Shown here: piece after piece, positions 1-6,218 of the stretch | How positions within the stretch are numbered: position 1 is the first letter of the stretch | Layout of the letters: every line of letters begins with the position of its first letter | NCBI GenBank assembly: GCA_020846105.1 | Contig: JADLEN010000076.1 | Location: 1-12,663 of the forward strand | Direction of reading: 5' to 3' | Source of the DNA: Chitinophagaceae bacterium | GTDB lineage: Bacteria > Bacteroidota > Bacteroidia > Chitinophagales > Chitinophagaceae | DNA: 12,663 bases | Program-made: the position numbers and the translations under genes | The notes under the pieces: generated by a model | What the model was told of the DNA's origin: nothing | What the model saw: only the letters and a program-made list of their open reading frames with translations | Database searches by the model: none

Positions 1-188
1 AAAAAATGTTTGACCAAAAATTTTCCATTTCTATAGGGTGCAAAAACATCCTGAACACCACTAATGTAAACCGTACAGGTGTTGCCTCTAATAGTGGCAC
101 AGCACATAGCGCTGCTAGCAATAGCATTTCTATTGGCACAGGTCGCTCCTATTTTTTAGGTGTTGGATATTTGTTTTCAAAAAAATAA
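1..188 (+). CDS. TonB-dependent outer-membrane receptor, C-terminal end (5' cut by window)
   Basis: The reading frame is open from the left edge and ends with TAA at 186-188, so only about the last 61 residues are visible. They read as the end of a TonB-dependent receptor beta-barrel. A strand with the phrase IGCKNILNTTNVNRTG resembles the family's usual 'GxKNLFNxTNVN' segment. It is followed by an AHSAAS loop, and the last strand RSYFLGVGYLF ends in an aromatic residue, as barrel-insertion signals do. The ATG at position 6 is internal, not a real start. Such receptors import iron complexes, heme, vitamins or glycans using TonB energy. The substrate cannot be read from this fragment, but a HmuY-like lipoprotein gene starts 10 bases downstream, so heme or another iron source is the best inference. 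The family call is fairly sure; the substrate is inferred from context. Confidence 0.8.
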   Translation, partial: KMFDQKFSISIGCKNILNTTNVNRTGVASNSGTAHSAASNSISIGTGRSYFLGVGYLFSKK

Positions 189-198
189 AAAGCCTTTT

Positions 199-1185
199 AT
201 GCGTAAACATTATTTGCAAAGTACTCTGTGTATATTCTTTTTGAGCCTTCTTTTTACAAGTTGTCTCAAAGAAGAATTACCCGTGCCACAAAAAGCGAAA
301 GGCGATGAACAATCGGCCACTGTGCAGCTAGGTGAAGATTACCGCTGGCAAGTATACTATAGCCTAAAACTAAATAGTGAGGTCGGCAGAAACCTTTACA
401 CTACTTGGGACTTAGGTTTTGAGAATGGCGCAAACGGCCGAAGAATATTCCTAAATGGCGCAAAATTTAAAATGGTCATTTACAAGACCAATAAATACGA
501 CCTTGATGCTGTAAGTATTACCGATACTATAGGAGTAGCCTCCCAAATAGATATGCCATCAGGTAGCCTAGATAGCACTGCCATAGGCAATTGGAAACCA
601 TCGGAGGTGTTTATCGTCCACAGAGGTACAGATGAGTTGGGTAACGATTTGGGGCTGCGCAAAATACAAATACTTAGTGTGAGTGCCACTAGCTATAGTG
701 TACGTTTTGCAGAGCTAGATGGTAGTAATGCTCATAGCCTCACATTGACCAAAGATAATGCTTACAATTTTGTACACCTCAGTTTCGACGATGCTGGTAA
801 AATAGTGAAGGTAGAACCTCCAAAAGCGGAATGGGATATAGTTTTTACTAAGTATACCTATTATTATTCCGACTTAGATATGCGCTACTCGGTGGTAGGT
901 GCGGTAGTAAATAGCTACAATACAAATGCAGGTCTGTTAGATAGCATTTCAAGTTTTGAAAGTATCGACCTAGCTCAAGCGGCTAAGGTGTCACTGAGCC
1001 CATTTAAAGGCGCTATAGGTTTTGAATGGAAAACATACGACATCAATTCTGGCAAATTTACCGTGAACGCTTCAAAACTCTATGTCATACAAAGCTCAGA
1101 CGGGCTACTATACAAAATGCGGTTTATCGACTTTTATAAAAGTGGCATAAAAGGAAATCCTCAATGGGAATATCAGCGGTTATAA
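199..1185 (+). CDS. HmuY-family heme-binding-type surface lipoprotein
   Basis: The 328-residue protein starts at ATG 199, chosen because the frame's earlier ATG at 160 lies inside the receptor gene and would add 13 residues ahead of a good signal peptide. Residues 1-21 are a lipoprotein signal peptide with lipobox FTSC (Cys22). The next residues, LKEE, resemble the charged export signal that sends Bacteroidota lipoproteins to the outer face of the outer membrane. The body has HmuY-like features: a TTWDLGF segment at 68-74, WDIVFTKYT at 212-220, and a C-terminal part rich in beta strands with KLYVIQSSDGLLYKMRF-type sequence. HmuY of Porphyromonas is roughly 215 residues, so this protein is clearly longer, with an extra N-terminal half. 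It lies 10 bases after the receptor gene, which suggests one transcript and a receptor-lipoprotein partnership. Heme binding is inferred from family; I did not identify the axial ligands. Confidence 0.78.
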   Translation: MRKHYLQSTLCIFFLSLLFTSCLKEELPVPQKAKGDEQSATVQLGEDYRWQVYYSLKLNSEVGRNLYTTWDLGFENGANGRRIFLNGAKFKMVIYKTNKYDLDAVSITDTIGVASQIDMPSGSLDSTAIGNWKPSEVFIVHRGTDELGNDLGLRKIQILSVSATSYSVRFAELDGSNAHSLTLTKDNAYNFVHLSFDDAGKIVKVEPPKAEWDIVFTKYTYYYSDLDMRYSVVGAVVNSYNTNAGLLDSISSFESIDLAQAAKVSLSPFKGAIGFEWKTYDINSGKFTVNASKLYVIQSSDGLLYKMRFIDFYKSGIKGNPQWEYQRL

Positions 1186-1250
1186 TGGGTAATAATTGAT
1201 TTATTTTCCAGCTGTTCGAAGAGTGGTTTGTCCATTGTGTTGCGTTTTTT

Positions 1251-1278
1251 TTGCCTATCAAAATTAACCCTATTTTTG
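1251..1278 (+). promoter_or_regulatory. Candidate Bacteroidota-type promoter for the DUF1801 gene
   Basis: TTG at 1251-1253 is followed after 17 bases by TATTTTTG at 1271-1278, a full match to the -7 consensus TAnnTTTG, with spacing inside the usual 17-23 range. The next ATG is at 1284, only a few bases past the -7 box, so the transcript would have almost no leader. The same TTG could be read as an alternative start codon of the gene, but the promoter reading and the ATG at 1284 fit better. Confidence 0.5.
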
Positions 1279-1283
1279 TGTTT

Positions 1284-1739
1284 ATGAGCACAGCAGCAAC
1301 TACCATTTCGGAATATATTGCCCAATTGCCCGATGAGCGCAAAGCGGTAATAACATCTTTACAAAAAGCGATAAATGCCCATCTGCCCAAGGGTTTTGAA
1401 GAAACCATGAGCTATGGTATGATAGGCTATGTGGTGCCGCACAGCCTGTATCCTGCGGGCTATCATTGCAATCCTAGCTTGCCATTGCCTTTTTTGAGTA
1501 TTGCTTCGCAAAAGAATTTTGTATCGCTCTACCACATGGGCATCTATGCCGATGCTGCACTGATGGATTGGTTTGTGGCCGCCTACCCCAAGCATTGCAA
1601 GCAAAAACTAGACATGGGTAAGAGTTGCATCCGTTTTAAAAAAATGGAAGATGTGCCATACGCACTTATTGGCGAGCTGGCAGCCAAGATGAGCCCTCAG
1701 CAATGGATAGCGCTCTACGAAAAGGCTTTTGTAAAATAA
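1284..1739 (+). CDS. DUF1801 (YdhG-like) domain protein
   Basis: The 151-residue protein has the DUF1801 pattern. An N-terminal helix pair is followed by the phrase PKGFEETMSYGMIGYVVP (about 36-52). The central strand segment LPFLSIASQKNFVSLYHMGIY (about 68-88) is next, then KLDMGKSCIRFKKMEDVP (108-125) and a C-terminal helix. This fold is shared with a family described as an iron chaperone in some Firmicutes and with many small proteins of unknown role, so the biological function here is not known. I chose ATG 1284 over the in-frame TTG at 1251 because the domain begins soon after it and the TTG sits in a likely promoter. No signal peptide or membrane segment is visible, so it should be cytoplasmic. 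It ends 15 bases before a strong bidirectional terminator and is probably transcribed alone. Confidence 0.8.
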   Translation: MSTAATTISEYIAQLPDERKAVITSLQKAINAHLPKGFEETMSYGMIGYVVPHSLYPAGYHCNPSLPLPFLSIASQKNFVSLYHMGIYADAALMDWFVAAYPKHCKQKLDMGKSCIRFKKMEDVPYALIGELAAKMSPQQWIALYEKAFVK

Positions 1740-1754
1740 TACCAACCTCGATTG

Positions 1755-1795
1755 CATAAAAAAAGCTTGTCTGTTGAAGACAAGCTTTTTTTATG
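1755..1795. terminator. Bidirectional rho-independent terminator between convergent genes
   Basis: A perfect inverted repeat pairs 1755-1772 with 1778-1795 (18 bp) around the 5-base loop GTTGA. The core is GCTTGTCT/AGACAAGC, flanked by a run of seven A on the left and seven T on the right. It can therefore end transcription of the DUF1801 gene on the plus strand (stop at 1739) and of ftsH on the minus strand (stop at 1820). Confidence 0.92.
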
Positions 1796-1819
1796 GGTAT
1801 TCAGTATATGGTAAGTGAA

Positions 1820-3856
1820 TTACGCTTCTGTTTTGTTTTCGTCGTTTGTGGTGGTTGTTTCGCTTGTGCTTTCTTCGTCTATGGCCGCGATAACATTTGG
1901 CAAAGGCAAAATCTCTACATTGTCTATTTCTACAAATGGGCGCTTACCTATCAGTCTGGCCAAATCGTCTTTGAAAAGCACTTCTTTTTTCAACAGTTCT
2001 TCTGCAATTATTTTCACCGCTTCTTTATGTTCTTCCAAGAGTGCTTTGGCTCTAGCAAATGCTTTGTCCGATAGCTTTTTGGCTTCTTGGTCTATAATTT
2101 TGCCCGTCTCTTCGCTATATGCTTTGTTGAAATTGTTTTCGTTGTGTGGGTCGTAGAAAGAGATATTACCCACCTTGTCGTTCATACCATAGATGCTCAC
2201 CATTGCGTAGGCTGTGCGGGTCACACTTTGTAGGTCGCTAAGGGCACCGGTACTCACTTTGCCAAAGAAAATTTCTTCACTTGCACGGCCACCAAGGGTC
2301 ATACACATATCGTCTTCTAGTTCTTCGGTAAGGGTTAGGTATTTTTCGCGGGGTAGGTATTGGGCAAAGCCCAAAGCAGCTGTACCACGTGGCACAATAG
2401 TAACCTTTACCAATGGATGCGCGTATTCTAGAAACCAACCAGCTACTGCGTGGCCAGCCTCGTGGTAGGCAATTACTTTTTTCTCTTCGGGCGAGATGAT
2501 TTTGTTTTTCTTCTCCAACCCACCAATGATACGGTCGATAGCATCGTTGAAGTCTTGCATATCTACTTCGGTTTTGCCATTACGTGCTGCTATAAGTGCA
2601 GCCTCGTTACACACATTGGCTATGTCTGCACCTGCAAAACCAGGCGTTTGTTGGGCTAGTTTTTTGACATCTAGCATGGCCGATTTTTTGATAGGGCCAA
2701 GATGCACCACAAATATTTGCTCACGGCCTTTGGCATCGGGCAAGTCGATAGAGATTTGACGATCGAAACGACCTGGACGCAAAAGAGCAGAGTCCAAAAC
2801 ATCGGGGCGGTTGGTAGCAGCTAAGACGATAATGCCTGTTTCGCCGCTAAAACCGTCCATCTCTACCAGCATTTGGTTGAGGGTGTTTTCGCGCTCGTCG
2901 TTGCTCATCATCATATTTTTGCCACGGGCACGGCCTATAGCATCTATCTCATCTATAAATACAATACAAGGTGCTTTTTCGCGTGCAGTTTTAAACAAAT
3001 CGCGCACGCGGCTAGCACCCACACCTACAAACATCTCTACAAAGTCGGAGCCAGACATAGAGAAGAAGGGCACTTGCGCCTCGCCAGCTACGGCTTTTGC
3101 CAAAAGGGTTTTACCAGTACCCGGAGGGCCTACGAGCAATGCACCTTTCGGAATTTTACCACCAAGTGCGGTGTATTTTTTTGGGTTTTTAAGGAAGTCG
3201 ACGATTTCCATAATTTCTACTTTGGCTTCGTCTAGCCCTGCTACATCGTTGAAGGTGATGTTTACTTTAGTACCTTTTTCGTAAAGCTGTGCTTTAGACT
3301 TGCCGATAGAGAAAATACCGCCGCCAGCACCGCCGCCGCCGCCCATGCCGCCGCCCATCTTGCGCATAATCATAAACGACATGGCTACAAGTATCAGTAT
3401 GGGCAACAATAGGCCAGAAAGCTCGCGCATATAGCTGCCGCGCGACTCATAAAGTATAGGCACACGCGTAAGTTCTGGGTGGCTTTCGTAGGCAGCTTCA
3501 AGGTCTTTGTTAAACTGTTCTACAGAGCCTATCGGGAAGGTATATAGCTGATCTTTGCTAGCAGACAATGCGCTAGATGGCGATGCCGGCGCAGTTTCGG
3601 GCGCTTTTAGCTTGGCCTCTGCCATGTCTTTATTTACAATCGTTATTTTTTCTACGTTGTTCTTGCTCAGATGGTTGGCCTGAAAGTCGTAAAAGCTGTG
3701 CGTATCTACACTGCTGTTGATATTATTGCCAAACATTGCCATACCTATGATGGTAAGAACAATAATGCCGTATACCCAATAAATATTGAATTTTGGCCCT
3801 TTTGGCGGGGTGCTTTTGCCCTCATTGGGGCTTTTGTTGCTTTGATTATCTTGCAT
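1820..3856 (-). CDS. ftsH: ATP-dependent zinc metalloprotease FtsH
   Basis: This 678-residue membrane AAA+ protease extracts and degrades membrane and some soluble proteins at the inner membrane. All hallmarks are present. There are two membrane segments (about 25-43 and 147-164) around a periplasmic domain, then a glycine-rich linker (168-180). Walker A GPPGTGKT is at 243-250, pore motif FVGVG at 276-280 and Walker B IVFIDEID at 298-305. The second region of homology with arginine fingers covers about 341-363, the zinc site HEAGH is at 465-469, and the third ligand is probably Asp541 in GALSD. The acidic, threonine- and serine-rich tail after about 655 is not conserved, as usual. The start is ATG at 3856-3854; no Shine-Dalgarno is seen, which is normal for this phylum. 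It lies 62 bases after rsfS on the same strand, a pairing I recall as common in Bacteroidota. Nothing looks broken. Confidence 0.98.
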   Translation of the reverse strand: MQDNQSNKSPNEGKSTPPKGPKFNIYWVYGIIVLTIIGMAMFGNNINSSVDTHSFYDFQANHLSKNNVEKITIVNKDMAEAKLKAPETAPASPSSALSASKDQLYTFPIGSVEQFNKDLEAAYESHPELTRVPILYESRGSYMRELSGLLLPILILVAMSFMIMRKMGGGMGGGGGAGGGIFSIGKSKAQLYEKGTKVNITFNDVAGLDEAKVEIMEIVDFLKNPKKYTALGGKIPKGALLVGPPGTGKTLLAKAVAGEAQVPFFSMSGSDFVEMFVGVGASRVRDLFKTAREKAPCIVFIDEIDAIGRARGKNMMMSNDERENTLNQMLVEMDGFSGETGIIVLAATNRPDVLDSALLRPGRFDRQISIDLPDAKGREQIFVVHLGPIKKSAMLDVKKLAQQTPGFAGADIANVCNEAALIAARNGKTEVDMQDFNDAIDRIIGGLEKKNKIISPEEKKVIAYHEAGHAVAGWFLEYAHPLVKVTIVPRGTAALGFAQYLPREKYLTLTEELEDDMCMTLGGRASEEIFFGKVSTGALSDLQSVTRTAYAMVSIYGMNDKVGNISFYDPHNENNFNKAYSEETGKIIDQEAKKLSDKAFARAKALLEEHKEAVKIIAEELLKKEVLFKDDLARLIGKRPFVEIDNVEILPLPNVIAAIDEESTSETTTTNDENKTEA

Positions 3857-3918
3857 TATAAAGTGGCTTTGACCAAGTTAAGATAGGTAATTGAAGTAGG
3901 GGGGGTAGGTATGAGGTT

Positions 3919-4338
3919 TTAGCTCAATTCGTTGTGCACAGCATCGGCCCAAAGACCTTCTATGTCGTAGAATTTTCTTTGCTCACGGTCGAAAACGTGC
4001 ACCACAATATTCACATAGTCTAGTAGTGTCCATTGTGCACCATAATGCGTGTGGTAGGCTTTCTCGTCGCAACGCTCATTCACCTCTTTTTCTATATTTG
4101 CAGCTATAGCGCTTATTTGGGTGTTGGATTGTGCTTCGCAAATGATAAAGTAATCGGCTACAGCCTCGTCTATTTTACGGAGGTCTAGGCTTATGATGTT
4201 TTCACCTTTTTTGTCTTCAATAGCGGCGATAATTGTTTTGTACAATTTACTATTGGCGTTGAGTCTTGGGCTGCGTTTTACAGTGGCTTTAGAGTCGGTA
4301 TTGGTTTTTGTTACGATGTTGCTATTTGGTGTGTCCAA
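3919..4338 (-). CDS. rsfS: Ribosome silencing factor RsfS
   Basis: RsfS binds ribosomal protein uL14 and blocks joining of the ribosomal subunits when nutrients are short. The family motifs are clear: KLYKTIIAAIEDKKGENIISLDLR at the domain start (from about 31), ADYFIICEAQSNTQ (61-74), WTLLDYVNIVVHVF (103-116) and FYDIEGLW (123-130). The full frame gives 139 residues from a TTG at 4338-4336. No ATG exists in frame upstream before a stop, and no methionine occurs later in the protein. A second TTG encodes Leu32, just before the conserved domain. The first 25-30 residues are polar and not family-like, so the true start could be either TTG. It is first in a two-gene unit with ftsH and divergent from birA. 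The function call is sure; the start is not. Confidence 0.93.
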   Translation of the reverse strand: MDTPNSNIVTKTNTDSKATVKRSPRLNANSKLYKTIIAAIEDKKGENIISLDLRKIDEAVADYFIICEAQSNTQISAIAANIEKEVNERCDEKAYHTHYGAQWTLLDYVNIVVHVFDREQRKFYDIEGLWADAVHNELS

Positions 4339-4395
4339 GCGAGTAAGTATTAATGATGTATATCAATAGTGATAGAATGTTGTAATTTTATTCCT

Positions 4396-4422
4396 CAAAA
4401 TTAAAGAAAACTTTGTCATCAA
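4396..4422 (-). promoter_or_regulatory. Candidate promoter for rsfS-ftsH
   Basis: Read on the minus strand, TAATTTTG (plus 4403-4396) fully matches the -7 consensus TAnnTTTG. TTG at plus 4422-4420 lies 16 bases upstream of it, one less than the usual minimum spacing. Transcription would begin near 4390, giving a leader of about 50 bases to the TTG start of rsfS. The element overlaps the presumed start region of the divergent birA, so the two transcripts may compete. Confidence 0.5.
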
Positions 4423-5153
4423 ACGTTAAAGATGTGCTACAAGCGCCCATAATAAGATGTGATAGTATAGATAGTACCAACAACTATGCCGCACAGCTAG
4501 CAGATGCCGAAACGGCACAAGAGGGCCTTACGATAGTAGCCCAAAACCAAACGGCCGGAAAAGGACAGCGTGGCAATACCTGGCAAGACCAGCCTGGCCA
4601 AGCCCTACTTATGAGCATGCTGCTATACCCACAGATGCCTTTAGAGCAGCAATTCTTATTCTCGGCGGCCATAGCTGTGGCAGTGGTAGATGCGCTCCAA
4701 AGCCTAGACAAGGACTTGCAAGTAGCGATAAAATTTCCGAACGATATAATTATTAATGACAAAAAGGCAGCAGGCATCCTTATCGAAAACGCACTGCGTG
4801 GCAGCACCTGGGCCCATGCCATAGTAGGTTTGGGGCTCAATGTCTTTCAGCGTAGCTTTCCTGCGCAGCTGCCCCACGCCACCTCGCTGATATTGCAAAG
4901 CCACAAAAATTGGGATATAGACAGCCTAATGCATGCTGTGCGCGCACACATAGCGCAGCGCCACACTGGCAATGCCCTAGCCCGATACAACCAGCTACTC
5001 TACCGCCGTGGGCAGCACAATTATTTTGAAAAAGAAGGAAACATATTTGATGCCCAGGTAATAGGCGTAAACCCCGAGGGCCAATTGCTGCTAAGCCTTG
5101 CCGATGGTAGCACACAAGCCCTAGCGCATGGCAGCTTTACCTGGATATGGTAG
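4413..5153 (+). CDS. birA: Biotin--[acetyl-CoA-carboxylase] ligase (BirA, catalytic domain only)
   Basis: The enzyme activates biotin with ATP and attaches it to the biotin carrier protein of acetyl-CoA carboxylase and related enzymes. The catalytic landmarks are DSIDSTNNYA (17-26), the biotinyl-AMP loop AGKGQRGNTW (48-57; usually GRGRRGR.W), KFPNDIII (107-114; usually KWPND), KKAAGILIE (117-125) with the catalytic lysine, and GLGLNV (139-144). A short C-terminal domain follows. There is no N-terminal DNA-binding domain, so this is the monofunctional class and not a repressor. No in-frame ATG is available before the domain. The TTG at 4413 gives 246 residues and the GTG at 4434 gives 239; both leave the domain intact. 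The stop is 2 bases from the end of the convergent arfB. Function is certain, the start is open. Confidence 0.95.
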   Translation: MSSNVKDVLQAPIIRCDSIDSTNNYAAQLADAETAQEGLTIVAQNQTAGKGQRGNTWQDQPGQALLMSMLLYPQMPLEQQFLFSAAIAVAVVDALQSLDKDLQVAIKFPNDIIINDKKAAGILIENALRGSTWAHAIVGLGLNVFQRSFPAQLPHATSLILQSHKNWDIDSLMHAVRAHIAQRHTGNALARYNQLLYRRGQHNYFEKEGNIFDAQVIGVNPEGQLLLSLADGSTQALAHGSFTWIW

Positions 5154-5155
5154 CC

Positions 5156-5560
5156 CTATTCATCATAGCCACCACGCCTATTTTGTTTTTTCTCTGCGTT
5201 TTTGCGCTTACCGTCTAGTCGTTTTTGTATTACACCCTTGGGCACGCGTGTCGGTTTTCTTTTCTTCGCCATTACTAGTGCAGTATTTACCAGTAGCAGC
5301 AGCCGCTCTCGTACTATTGTTTTATTCTCTAGCTGCGAGCGCGTTTCGGAGCATTGCAATTGCACATAGCCCTCTTTGCTCATTTGTTTGCCTAGCTTTA
5401 GCACTATGCGCTCTTTTTGCTCGGGGCTAAAAAACGCCGAAGCCGCCACCAGCCACCTTGCCCATACGCTCGTTTCCACCTTATTCACATTTTGCCCACC
5501 CTTGCCACCGCTACGCGCCGTTTTGTATTCTATTTCTGTGCCAAAATCTATAATATCCAT
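5156..5560 (-). CDS. arfB: Alternative ribosome-rescue factor ArfB (peptidyl-tRNA hydrolase, YaeJ type)
   Basis: This 134-residue protein belongs to the short release-factor-like family that frees ribosomes stalled on mRNAs lacking a stop codon. The catalytic loop RSGGKGGQNVNKVET spans 16-30, with the GGQ motif at 21-23 that hydrolyses peptidyl-tRNA. The C-terminal tail from about 98 is strongly basic (KKRKPTR, then KRLDGKRKNAEKKQNRR). In this family that tail enters the empty mRNA channel. The codon-recognition domains of true release factors are absent, as expected. The start is ATG 5560-5558. The gene converges on birA with a 2-base gap and no terminator between them, so read-through from either side would make antisense RNA. 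No clear -7/-33 promoter was found upstream. Confidence 0.93.
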   Translation of the reverse strand: MDIIDFGTEIEYKTARSGGKGGQNVNKVETSVWARWLVAASAFFSPEQKERIVLKLGKQMSKEGYVQLQCSETRSQLENKTIVRERLLLLVNTALVMAKKRKPTRVPKGVIQKRLDGKRKNAEKKQNRRGGYDE

Positions 5561-5609
5561 CTTGCTGCAAAGATGCAGATTATCTACACAACTATACTTT
5601 TTATTGGTG

Positions 5610-5685
5610 GGGCGTGCCGAAAAGGCACCGCGCTTTCGGCTATAGTCCTCGCTGCGCTGCGGGCTGCCGCCTCTATCGCTCGCCC
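5610..5685. repeat. GC-rich, foldable intergenic element (probable dispersed repeat)
   Basis: This GC-rich block stands out in AT-rich surroundings. The ends pair as GGGCG (5610-5614) with CGCCC (5681-5685). Inside lie a hairpin GTGCC-GAAAA-GGCAC (5614-5628) and an arm ATAG (5642-5645) with CTAT (5673-5676). That arm encloses a smaller hairpin GCGG-GCTG-CCGC (5659-5670). From memory, its wording (CGCTTTCGGCTATAG, then CGGGCTGCCGC) resembles an intergenic element scattered through many Bacteroidota genomes. No copy elsewhere in this window confirms repetition, so that part is recollection and needs a genome search. Confidence 0.5.
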
Positions 5686-5828
5686 TTGCGCGTTGGGCAA
5701 AAAAGCTAAAGAGGTTAATTAGTCGTGCAGACCAAATAAGTCCTAAACCCGTTTTACGATATGTGCGCTTGTTTTTTTAGCCACATACTCCTCTCGCTTA
5801 CGCAAGTGGTTATTCTTTTACATTTCTT

Positions 5829-5858
5829 TTGGTTAATAAAAATAAAACTTTAAATTTG
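5829..5858 (+). promoter_or_regulatory. Strong match to a Bacteroidota promoter in a gene-free region
   Basis: TTG at 5829-5831, then 19 bases, then TAAATTTG at 5851-5858, which fully matches TAnnTTTG at ideal spacing. Transcription would start near 5864 and run toward the T9SS gene about 350 bases away. No protein gene starts close by, so it may drive a long leader or a small RNA. Confidence 0.5.
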
Positions 5859-5883
5859 TTTTTGCCAAACCACCAAACAAATT
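5853..5883. repeat. 9-bp inverted repeat overlapping the 5829-5858 promoter
   Basis: AATTTGTTT (5853-5861) and AAACAAATT (5875-5883) are perfect inverted repeats around a 13-base spacer. The left arm lies over the -7 box and expected start site. This is an arrangement an operator or a 5' RNA hairpin could have. The arms are AT-rich, so chance is a real alternative. Confidence 0.4.
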
Positions 5884-6218
5884 GCTTTTGAAAAAAATAC
5901 CCTTCCTCGGAATCTCACTTCTGTAAAGCTTTTTTTAAAAACAGAAACTCGGAAATTTTTATTTCCGTTTTTCCAACACTCGAGAACGGAAAACCGACAT
6001 TGCCCCGAGATTAGAATCAACATTTTATACTTTTTTGATAGAAAGAACTTACTGATAAAATTTATTTTTCACGTTTCATAACAACCACACATGATTTGGT
6101 AGGAAACAAATAATTTGAGTACAAACATTTGATTAAAATTTCAAAGCCGTAAAATCAATCTTAATTTTAAAAAAACAAAAATTCTCGATTATGAAAAATT
6201 TTGCTCAAAGCCTGCAAA

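Larger units (their letters stand above)
5561..6190. other. 630-bp region without a recognisable protein gene
   Basis: The frames that stay open here are short and look spurious. From left to right it holds the upstream region of arfB, a GC-rich structured element (5610-5685, listed separately), and about 500 bases of AT-rich sequence. That AT-rich part contains a promoter match with an overlapping inverted repeat (5829-5883, listed separately) and small hairpins. One is TTCTGT/ACAGAA (5919-5924 with 5941-5946). Another is CGGAAAT/ATTTCCG around four T (5950-5967). The heptamer CTCGGAA occurs at 5906-5912 and again at 5948-5954. It may be the long leader of the T9SS gene that begins near 6219, or encode a small RNA; neither is shown. 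Confidence 0.5.

Noticed and set aside
1793..3886. Several plus-strand frames opposite ftsH.
   Set aside because: They are shadows of the ftsH codons; the minus-strand FtsH motifs are complete and decisive.
5376..5722. Plus-strand open frames running through the arfB antisense strand and the GC-rich element.
   Set aside because: They overlap the clear arfB gene in antisense and show no family-like sequence. The frame is kept open by the GC-rich repeat.
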